This document shows, piece after piece, positions 35,001 through 47,000 of a stretch of DNA of 64,000 nt. Origin of the DNA: Astropecten irregularis. Its lineage: Eukaryota; Echinodermata; Asteroidea; Paxillosida; Astropectinidae. A model generated the notes under the pieces. That model was not told the DNA's origin. It made no database searches and worked only from the letters and a program-made list of their open reading frames with translations. How positions within the stretch are numbered: the stretch's first letter is position 1; each line of letters opens with the position of its first letter. The DNA lies in assembly GCA_963971285.1 (NCBI GenBank), contig OZ020246.1, positions 19,141,217 through 19,205,216 on the forward strand, in the 5' to 3' direction. The translations under genes and the position numbers were made by a program.

Positions 35001-38000
35001 AACACCGTAGTCCGCGCAGACGTCATGCAATCATGAGAACAAACCAAGGATAAGTCGAGTCGATCCGGGGACAATATTAATCCCCTATGCATTTATGGGG
35101 GAGGAGCGCCAAGGGCAACGCCCCCAGTATTTCATCACCTCAGTTTGTTAACACCAATTTGATCTTAAGTTGATGATTCTACCTAAGTATAGTTTGGTGG
35201 CACAGTGCATCAGCAACAAATTATGTATACAACAAGGCACAAGCATTTTCGTATGAAAGGGATATGGTGAATGGTGTTGAATTCGGGTTTCTATTACATG
35301 TATGTACACAAAAATTAAGTCCTTAATATAGCACTTAAAGGTTCATTATTTAGCACTTTAAAGAGCTTGTTTAGTGACTGCACTTGATGTGCTATAGTTT
35401 TGCACCAGAGTGGGAGTAGAATTATTTGGCTCCATGGAGAGCTAATTGCAATGTTCTTGAAGGGTTATTTGTCTAAGTTTAATTAGCACCTCACTCGATC
35501 GGGTGCTACTTAAACAGGTGCTAATATGGACACTGAATTATGGAATCAATTAATTTCCACAGCATTAATGGTTTCAATATCACAATTGTTATATAAACGA
35601 AATTGAACTTAAGTAGAAAGTGGTATACTTCTATCGAGAGAAATAAAAACCCTATCCTCATTTTGTCGTTTTCCTTGATTTCAAACAGACGAATTTGGAC
35701 CTGGTTCGCCCGGATTCGGTAAGTTAAAAAAAATCACTTCAACTTTAAAAAGGGTGATTTCTATAGGGAAATTGAGGCTCTGTCCGCCTCCGTTATTCAA
35801 ATGTCAAGAAAAAAGAAGAAGAGCGAACCCACAAACAAGGAAATGTGTGGCTCCTGGGGCGTTCCCTGATGTTTAAACCATGGAGTAATGAACATTGTCC
35901 ATTGAATATCCGTGCTATACAGATAGTAAGGGTATGACACGAGTTGAGGTACACTGTTTCTGCTAGGGGGGACGTGTTGTACAAGCCCCGCTATACCCGA
36001 CTGCATGCCCCTAAGTGTTCATATAATCACCCTGACAGACTCCTGAATATTGATTCGGTTTGAAAAAGCCTGAATTCTACAACTGTCTTTATACAGTGCC
36101 CGAGCAATAGACGGGTAATATAATAAAAGGTATGTCCATAGGGGGAAACACTTCAACGCCAAATGCGTCACCAACTTGACGTCTGAAAGGGACATCTGTG
36201 AGGATTAGTGGCCCACGAGGAGCGAAATGTCAAGAATCATATTCCTAATCATATTCATATTCGGTCTGACATAGGTCTTTAAAGGTAGCTTCATACTTTG
36301 GGTTTTGTCAAAGAAATGCAGGTTCGTGGGCATATACACGTATATCAGAAAAAAAAGATGCAGTATTAAAAAGTCATCTGCGAAATTTCTAGTCCCACTT
36401 TTTGAGAAAACAGTGAAAAACGCCAATAGTATTTTTCAAAGTATTCATCCCGAGATCAAAATTGTTTTAAGTCATTGGTTATACTCTCCTCTGGATAAAT
36501 ACATCATTTAAGGCGGGAAATGTATTGATATGTTTCTACCATCACCATCTGCAACTACCTTGTAAGTTATATAGGTAAATCTGTGAAGATTTTTGTTTTG
36601 GTATATGCTACCAAAGTACGACAGTAAACCTTTACGTCTAATGTATATAATTATATACTGAAAGCGATATAAGTGCTGCCATTAAAGAAAGAAAATACAA
36701 CCCTGGAAATGTATAGTATCAGGCAAGATCTGAACATTGTCTACTCAGTCTTGCTCATCTAATGAAGCATTGATAACAAGATTCGTTTTTATGTAATAAA
36801 TTCCACAGGGGAATATTTCTCCCTTTTTTCAATAATTATCTTAGCCTTTACACCGGGTAAAAGTGCAACGGCAGCCTGCACAATCCCAAGTGAATAATAT
36901 AGGTCTAGAATATACACAAAAATAAAAGAATATGGACGGCATAGAAAAAGAAAATGTGTCATGTAGTATAGGTACTGACGGCTTGCAGTTCCAGTATTAA
37001 AAGTGGACAAGTGGTACTATAGATGTTCAAGTGTTTAGTCAATACTCATAGTGGAACCTTAAGCACGCACGTAAACCGCTAGAGGGAAGCATTATTAACT
37101 GCCACAATATAATGTATAGGTTTGTGTTATTTCTGTAAATGCTATGTTTGGCAAATTTGCCTGCTTTTGGGGTTATTTTTAACAGGGGGACATTTTTTTC
37201 GCATCTTGTCCGGCTATAAATGTCCATTGTTTTTCTTTGTTGGACAAGCTGTCAGTTTTGTCACTCATTTAATGGCAATGTAAATAATGGTCCAAGAAAG
37301 TCGGCGATAACATGTTTACCTGAGGGGGTATGGGAAGTGTAAAAATGTTCAGGGAAAGGCATTTTTTTGTCTTAATAGTCTCTACCTCGTATTCTTTCCC
37401 GCCCACTTTCTTGATAAAGTTTGTAGACTGGATTGCGTCAATGGCGGCACATTGGTTGCTAACGACGACGAGTGCAGATGCGCATGCGCCAAAGGATGGG
37501 AAGGGACCCAGTGCGAAAGTAAGACCATGTGAACATTTTCCTTCTGTTATTTTATTAATTACCTTAATTAAAGGTGTTTTTTGCTGTTCTGTTTTGTGAT
37601 TTTATAATGCGAGAGTCTTTTTAAAAAGTATAACTAGATTTTGAAAAGTGAACAAAGAAAATTGACTGCAGCGGGATTCGAACCAGTGACCTCCGGAATA
37701 CCGTACCGGCGCTTTTATACCGGTTATCCAGCACTATGTTGGTATAGTATCCATATTAGTCAATTATCTTTGTTCATTAAGAAATCGGTTTTGGAATGTC
37801 AAAATGTCTATGCGATAATTATGATAGAACGTATTGGAGAAAATATCATACAAGGAGATAGTACTGGTTGTGAGTGAAGCCAAGCAAATCGCCACGACAT
37901 TATGATTTCCTGACCCAAAAATCTCAAAACAGTATCGTTCCGTAGACAAATGTACAAAAAGGGTCGATTTCACGAAGACTTACGATCGATCGTAGCACGA

Positions 38001-41000
38001 GTTATACGAAGTAGATAACACATCGTATCCCACGAGTTTTACGTGGGGCTGCAATGCATCATAAGTCCTACGATTGAAAGTTATACACGTGTGTAGTTAC
38101 GATGAGTTTGGTGAAATCGACCCCAGGGTTGGAATAAATCGAAAGAGGATAAATATTTGATGCTTTTCATTTGCCATTCATCATCATTAAACAAATATTT
38201 GGGCAATGATATGCCTACTAAATAATACTAGTCAGGAATCGTCTTGGAGGAGTAACACACAGTCCGCACGGAGTGATATATGAGTCGCAATTCGCAAGAA
38301 ATGCTGGAACAACTGTCAGCGCGCCGGAAACGCATCAAAACAAGCAGCGTAGGCTACAGATCTCGTCAATTTCATGGCTACACACGTTAAGCTCAAGTGG
38401 AAGGAGAACGGCTACCGCTAAGTCATTGACCGCCCGTGCTTCTAGTAACGTGTTGACGCCGTCGCCATGATTTGTTTTTACGCTTTAACATTTCACGTGT
38501 ATTGAGTAGGTAACAGGTATTTCATCTGAAAGGTCAATGACCATCAAGATGGCCATTGTGGCTGTAGTATTGGGGCAGTGTTTTCCACCCTGGGGAGCCG
38601 GAGATTTCTCGGTAGGTCCGGACTTAATATTTATACATCACCGGCCTCTACTTTAATTAAATCGGCAAAATGCTCTCAAGCCTTTGTAAACCTTCAATTG
38701 TCTGACTGATGCGAAGGGGCTTTAAGTTCGTATTCATATTGATTAAAGGTTGCAATATGTCAGTTATTGTAAGCACTTATTCGCATTTGTATTTATTTTC
38801 TTTAAAACAAAAGTTGTTTGTCAGAATCACTATGAAGCGTGTGAGCCGGATCCTGAGCAGCCTAACCGAGGATCCTATACAAAACAGCAGTGCTCTGAGG
38901 ACTTTGTGTATGACAAATGCCATCTACTGTGTGGACGATGTGGTAAGGTGATCCTTCCTGGTACTAGTTGTCTTGATAGAGACCGGGGTGGGTTTGGGGT
39001 GGCGTGTAGGCTGGCCGGGGTATGGGGTCGGTAGCTTTTCAGAGCTAGCAGCCCACCTACATGCATGTATCATTACGGTAGGGAATCCAACCGCTGGTCC
39101 GCTCCATCGAGTGTTAGTGTGGGAACCAACCAAAGGATCCCTGATCGAGAATTCGTGGAACTTCCAAACATGCCCTGACTGGATCTAGAGCCCCTTAGTG
39201 GACAGATCAGCGACATTAAGGGATCCAAAGTTGGATACAAAATGGGAGATTATGCACTCAGTGCATGACGAAAATTGGCATAAACCACGATGTACTTATA
39301 GAAGGAACACAACCTGATTTGCAATGTTTACGCATCGACAGTCCGAATTAGTTACACTTTTCTGTAATAAAGTGACCTCAGGTCTCACATGAAGGGGGCG
39401 CCCTCTCTTGACTGAAAAAAAGATATCGTGCATTATAACAAAGCACAATACTTAGGCTGTGTCCCAATTCTCTGGCTGCGACCGCAAATAACACACAAGT
39501 CTATGGAAACAACTGCAGTCACTGGCTAGTGGTTGCCATAGGTGCGTGTGTAATTTGAAGCCAAAGCCGAAAGTGTCTTTGCTTTTGCTAAAAACATATT
39601 CATTTTTGTGTGTTTTCCCTGACTCCTGACACTTGCATTCCCTGACCCCTGACACTTGCTTTCGTTCGTATCCAACCCAGGGAAGTTTGGGCCAGGATCC
39701 CCCGGGTTCGAGTGCACACTGACCTGCGACAATGGTGGAACCCTGACCAATAACAGCACCCATTGCTTTTGCGCTTGCGCAGAAGGCTGGGAGGGCACCA
39801 GGTGTGAAGGTAAGACGAGCCGGGTACCAGTGGTTAAACCAAAGATTGCAAGCCAGGTACCAGCAATTAAACCAAATCATACAGGTCGGGTACCAATGAT
39901 TAAACCAAACAGGTCATGTTAGAACATTAACATAAATTTTTACTTAATCTTTGCAAGGTTTTTACATTAGATATCTGCACTTCCCTTCCTTTTGAATTTG
40001 TCCCCTAAGATGTCTGCCAAGATAAGCGACCGGGCGGATGCACGAAGATCGCCCACGCCTGCAAGAGACCAGCCTACGCGGCCTACATGAAGTCCAGCTG
40101 TGCCAAGACATGCGGATTCTGTGACGGTAAAGTTGAAATTGATAATGATGTATACCAGGAATACACGGGTTTACACCTTGGCGGCCATCTTAGATTTTGA
40201 TCGCAACTTCAAAACGAGGCACTTTTCACGCATGCGCTTTTTTCGAAGTGCAAACCCGTCCATTGTCGAAGACAATACACGGGTTTACACTTCGGCGGTT
40301 TTGATCGCGACTTCAAAACGAGGCAATATCACGCATGCGCACTTTTCGAAGTGTTAATTGGTCCCTATGCCCATAACCCTGGATGGGGTGGGGTGGGTCT
40401 CGAATCTAGTTCCAAGTCCGTCTCTTCTCCATGCTTATTTCATTGCAGGATTATTAAACGTTTATTCGGAGAATGTGTGTGCGTGTCACTGGCAATCACA
40501 TCAATTACCGTCTAAGGGCCAATTTCATAAAGATGCTTATATAGGCATAAACTTAACTTACTTTTGGGAGCATTCTCCGTCTATCTTACATACAAAAAGT
40601 GGACGATGAAAATGTTTTTTTTAAAGATGCATGTTAGTTTAGGGGGAATACAAACTTTATACCCTAGCAAGAGAGGAAAATTACAATGTTGGGCCTTTTT
40701 TCCCCAAAACCAACGTTTAACGAAGAGAAGTGCTGTCAGTAGTGGAGTTTGTGCAAAATGGCACGGCGCTTGGGCGATCGTGGCACACCTTGTGTGCATG
40801 TGCGGTTGCTTGGCCGTTGCTATGGTGGGCGTGGCCTACTGGATCGGCGTATTCGCACTATAATCCAGTCAATTTGTTTCTTACATAGACTTAGCCCTAC
40901 ACATTATATACACGTAGATATATTTCATATTTACACTATAGCTGTCTCGATAACACATTTCCATTTTCATGAATACTGATGGAGAGGGAGATAAGTTTGA

Positions 41001-44000
41001 TTTCTTGAAAGCAGCTTATAACGTAAAGTGAGCTTTGTGAGTCGCACAAATCCTCCAAAAAAATGACAGAGCAAAAAAAAGGCAAATTGTGAACTTGATG
41101 GTTATCGAAATCCTGTGGCATGAATACGTCAGGAACTGCAGATTTGTTTTTGTTACTCAGAGATATAAATTATTCTGAAAATTTCCAATTTCCTTTTGAT
41201 TTGTTCTCTCAGCCGGCCAGAAAGATTTCGGCGACTACTTCCTCGGTATGTATAATGCATGTGGGTTAATATTAATCGCGGGAGTCGGCTATTTATCCGG
41301 TCATGGTATTATTTATTGATCCAGTAGTATACTGATTGCATACATATTACCGTAGCAACTCCCTGACGGCAATCGTTATAAAGAGACGAAGGGGAAATTA
41401 CCCTGGCTGTTATGGAGGGAGCAGGTTATGCAATTTCAGCAGTACAGTTTGATTTTTCAGCTTCCCTCGGGTGCAGCAGCCTGAGCAATTTCTGCAAAGT
41501 TTTACCAGGCTCATCTGGTGCACAAGCTGCTATACAGTTGAAATTAGTGTGACTTTGTATATGCATTAAAACCATGAACTAATAACTAAATAGGGTCCAT
41601 GATTGGAAAAAATGTACACGATTGGAAAGCATGTACAAAACCAATGGAGATGCTGCCAAAAAGTTCAAGTCCAAACAAAAGAGGAACAACATTTGGGTCC
41701 ACGATTGCAGGCGTCTATATATACGCACTAAGCCGTTTGCAATTCGTTTACCAATCACAATGCGGGAAATTGATGTTGCGGACAAACTGCGCATGTTGAA
41801 AGATGCGCAGTTTGTTAAAAAAAAAAGTAATTACTGGGCCCTTTTACAAACTTCGGCTCCGGCTACGGCTCCAGCTCCGGCTCCGGCTCATGCTCCAGCG
41901 CTGTCGATGTCATACATAACTATGCTGAAAATGTAGGTTGTGGCTTTCCATTGAAGCTGAAGCTCTGTTTTCTTGTTCAAACCAGAGAATCTACTTCCAA
42001 ACCGCAGCCAAAAGCCTCTATTTTGATTTTTGAATACCCGTTATTCTAGAACGGATTCACGACTTGGAGCAGGAGCAGAGGTTTGGTAACTAGGCCCTGA
42101 ATTGTGATTGGCCAACGCGTTGCAAACTCATGGTGGCGCACTGTTTGGAATCACCCAATTTGAAGTCAGAATTTGTTTTCATGTGGACGACAATGCATTC
42201 GTGTGTATACTTACTTCCAGAGACCCCTACGCGTGGTAATTATGACGGATAACGCGCACGTACGTACACACGTCCCCGCGTTGATTAACAAACCAAAATG
42301 CCATACCAAGCAAACACATTCATGTACCAAGCACCAATTTCCCAGCTTTGAAACCAAACTCCTGAATTGTGGTGATAAAAAAATGCCACTTGAATGAAAT
42401 TGGAAGAAAAACAAATCGGCGCTCGCACAAGTACGTTCAAATTACTGTTCTTCAACACATCAATCACATTTTGTACGCTTTGTATGTTAAAGATACATTG
42501 GAAGGAGTAGTTTATTTTTAGTGCATGCAGAACAATTATGAAGAGGTATTTCAGAAAGAAACTAGACGCTCGAAGCATTTGAAGAAGAAGAAAAAATCTT
42601 AATCAATCCACGCTAATCAAGTAAAGTACAGGTAAAGTGATGAGCAGTTTGCAGCAGTTTATTACTTGTAAAGTATCTTTGGTAGATACCAAAGGCGTTT
42701 AGCTAACAGACAAAGTTTCGCAAGGAAAAAACAAGGTTTGGGCAAAGAAAAACAGGATGATAAACCTTCTTCGCTTCTGAACTGCTGGAGACATTACTAT
42801 ACAATGTCAACCAGAAATTGTTGTGGGTGTCATGACTCACGGGAAGATCAGGCGCCACACGAGCATTAGGCCTAGGCCTACTTGCTTAAAGTATTTGTCG
42901 GCCGAAATGGCAAGTTTACATGAAGCACCGTTGACATTTACCTTTGAGACACAAATAATAACATCTAAAACCCGGATTGATTATGCGGGCAGTCGATCGG
43001 ATTAAAGTTATAATACAATAATACATGATTGGTAAAGGTCACAGAACAACACTCACATTTTGTCTGATCCAGCATGTACATGATAAACATCGAAATTTAG
43101 AGCTCAATCGGCCATCTGGGTCACGAGAAAATAGCAAAAACCTGACTCAATTTGTCTCATAAAACATAAAGAATGGTTTTGATCTTACCCCAGATGTTTT
43201 GGTCTTTGTTTTACTAAGTTCTGGATAAATACATCATTTCAGCCGGAAATATTGTAACGATATGTTTCTACCATCACCACCTATTATACGTATTTTATAC
43301 GTAAATCTGTGAACATTTGTTTGGGCATGTTGCCAATCCTGTACTGTATACCTTTAAGTCAAACATTGACCAGACAAAGCAAAACAACAACAGCAGCACT
43401 ACCCTAACATTTTAATACACCATCTAATTATTGGTTATAATTTTAAACAGTTCACGGGGAAACTCCGGTCCCTGCAGAGGAGCGACCGATTGTCTCCCAC
43501 GAGGGACCCGGGATCGAGGTGGCGTTTCTCCTGGACTGCTCCGGTAAAGATGACTCTCGATTTCCACTAAAGTTCGCGGTGGAGGTGTTTGTTTTTTGTC
43601 TTGATTAGTTATTTGCTTTTATCTTTGCCTTTGGTATTAAAACACCAAAGTCAGTGGGAACTGTTCAAATCAAGTTGACCAACGGGAATATTTTGCTCGT
43701 GTTCACCATGCCTGAACTTACCTTTCTTTAGCCAAAGATTCAGCAAAATGTATTAAAATATAGGCCATTGAATAGTTTCAAACTTTCAACAGTTTGAAAA
43801 TTAACTCTTATCCAAACAACTTCAGGCAGCATGCGCACGGATGAAGACCAACATCGCGCCATTCTACACGAGTACCTGTCAGGTCTCGACTACAAGGCGA
43901 GTGGGGGCGTCAGGATATCGCTGGTAACCTTCGGCAGCGGGGCCAGCGTGCGCCTCAACCTATTCGACGCAGACTCCGTGCCGCGGGTACTCCGCAGCTT

Positions 44001-47000
44001 GGATGACGTGCGATACGAAGGTAATCTAAAGTCAGTAACCAGTGATAATTGTTAAGTACCAGCAACACCACTACAACCGGTGGTGAATGCGAAAGTAGCA
44101 GTAGTGGTAGTAGAATGCCGTATAGATACTGCAGCAGCAGCAACAGCATCAGCAACAGCAGCACAACTTGACAGAAACTGCAGAAGCAGAAATCGCTGCA
44201 TAGTAGCAGTAAAAATAGAAAGAGCAGCAGCATCTAAAGCCGTAGCAGCAGCAGCAGAAACAGTATTTAACACAGCATGGATCATGTACCAGTGCTTGGC
44301 CGAGTGTCTCGTCAAAACTCTGGCCACCCGATGCCAATTCGACACTCAGTTCAAGTTTGTAAAACGTCTCAAGGGCGTCCTACTCGATGTAAACAAGTCG
44401 GCCGGCTTTCCATTCAGTTCAAATTAATGTACGTTTTGCGTCGGCTGTATTCTTGCTCCTAAAACCCAGAGGCCCAAAACGCACCGGTCAATGAACAGGA
44501 CGTAGGGCGCACCCATGAAAAGATACGATCTAAATAGGGAAAGAACGTTTCCCTCGGCGTCCGTTAATGGGCCAACTTTTGGTGGGACTTGGCGAGCCAA
44601 AGTCCCCTTCAGGCAAAACCTATTTACTTCGGCACACCAGCCTCAGCCCCGGAAATGGACTAAGCCCAGATGATGATACAGAAATGAAACAAGCTACCCC
44701 GACAAACTCGACACAATGAGGGCCATGAGGAGTTATGACGCGAGTATCAAAGGGATATCCCTGGGCCAACACGATCTGTAGAATTGTCCTTTTGGGATTC
44801 CATTTCATTCGAAACTGCTGAAATTGCCTCTCTTATTTTTGTTTTCGTCTTCTTCTCCTCCTCCCTCGAGCAGGTGGTGAAACCAACATGAAAAAGGCCT
44901 TCCAGATTGCAAGACGCCTCGTCCTGGTCCATTCTCGTAAGAGAGCCCGTAAGGTGGTCTTCCTGTTCACTGACGGGCTGTACACCGGCAAGTCGCCCGT
45001 GCAGCTCGCCAAGACGCTTCGTGACGAGGGCGTGGAGGTAATGTACAGACAACCAATGAACTCCGTATAAGTCTTGTGACGCATATTCAACTCGCGCGAT
45101 GATTGGTCGAACGCACACCGCTTGTTACAAACTCTTTGGTCTTGCTGAAAGTGCGCCAACCAATGGTTTGACGGCTAACAGACAGATACCTTCCAACTGT
45201 TAGTATCACGCGCGCAGCGCAGACCAACGGACAAACATCATAATGCGTTAGCTCTCGACGACGTAAGAGCAACACACAAAATCGTTCGACAGAGAGCCAT
45301 CTTGACTCTAAGAGCGTTTACGAAACGGAGGCTCAGGCTCCGTTTCTGGCTCCGGGCTCCATTTCGTGAATCCTTTATAAAAAATAAAATAACGGATATG
45401 AAAATAGAGACATTTAGCTGGGGTTCGGAAGTAGATTCTCCGGTTTGAAAGCGGAAACAGAGCTTCAGCTTCAATAATAAAAAACAACAACTATATTTCC
45501 AGCATATGGATGCCAGAGCTGGAGCCTAAGTCTCCGTTTCGTAAACGCCAATGGGCGTTTTATAGCAATACAATCATGATAAAAAATCTTCGTCATTTGA
45601 AAAGAAAAAGACAAACTACACTTGAAATGAATGGATGTCTCTTTGCGGGATCCGTAGATTCCCTATTATTTGGGAAGAAAAGCACAGGCCCTGGTGCCGG
45701 CCAAACACAAACGTTGTACTTTCAGCTTTGCTGGCGACCGAGAAAAAAAACAAAATGCTGAAACAAAATTCCCATCGACCGGTCGTTATAAAAAGGAGAT
45801 GGCGGCTGAAAGATAGAGACCTTTCCAGAGATAAATGAATTATATACAACTTACTATCATCGACCTACAAAGGGTTAATGAAAAAAACAAACCAATCAGT
45901 GGAAACACGGGAAAGATTGGGTACTGTCTTTGGTTGACAATATTGGATTCTTTTGCAGGTATTTGATGTGGGAATTTAATCTCTGAAAAAAATAATCAAT
46001 AATGGTTGACGTAGAGTGGACCTACCCCGCCCCCGCACGCCCCGCCCCCACTGCGATCGAAATGCAGTTCAAGGTAACCGACTAACGTATGTTGCACACA
46101 CGTTGTTGGGCCAACGCCACGGACCCTTTCCGTGGATAGGCTTGTCTATGGGATTTTGTGCGCAGAAAAGTCCCACAATGCATTTCTCATAATATCCTCG
46201 CTGCACACTTCCGGCGAAGGGCTATAATGGTCCGCCGTTGCGTGACTGAAAGGTGTAGGGTTTTAGTTGAAATGCATGGACATCATTTTGATTTCAAACG
46301 AGAACAAAGAAATAAGATTTAATCCTCTCAGTGGCCGACCTGCACATTGTAACGCGTTTTGGGACACCACTATAACGAACCTGGCGGAATGCACAGATAC
46401 TGTCCGTTATAGTGGTTGTTCGTTATAATGAATTAAAGAGCCATAAGATTATTGGGTATGTAATGTACACAAAAATTGGGAGGCAAGGATGACGTTCGGA
46501 ATAGCCAAATGTTCGGTATAGCGGTGTTCGTTATAGTGGCGTTCCAATGTATTTCTTTTAACTGCATGTGAACAAGAGAAAGAAAGTACAATGACATCAT
46601 TATTATTGTTCTGCAACCGAGTTCGTCCATTCAAAATTGTTCTCGGATGTGTCTTATGTTGTGGGCTTACTCTTTGGGATTGCACTTAAGTATACAGGGG
46701 GGATAGAGAAAGTTACGGAGAGAAAGAAAATCACAGAAGTACACTGACTCCACTATAAATTCATTGTGTATTTTATGAATCGTATTCAGCATTTCAACTG
46801 AAATTGACGAACTGTGGATTATTTTTTCATCCTAACCTATCGTGTACTTTAACTCTCAGAGAGCAGGTGTCTAAAGAGCGATATCCAAGCATCTTCCATC
46901 ATTTATACGCTTCAAATCATTATGTATTTATTCAAAGATTAAGAGCTCCTGTATAAGATTGTAATTATACATGACTAAATATTCTGTTCTCCCACGTTAT

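Noticed and set aside
38825-38942. ShKT3 exon starting at the GTCAG acceptor
   Set aside because: It would be in phase 0 against a phase 1 donor and would lose the first cysteine; the acceptor at 38813 solves both.
44080-44427. 115-codon ORF rich in alanine
   Set aside because: It lies in the GCA-type repeat of intron 14, between two well-supported VWA exons.
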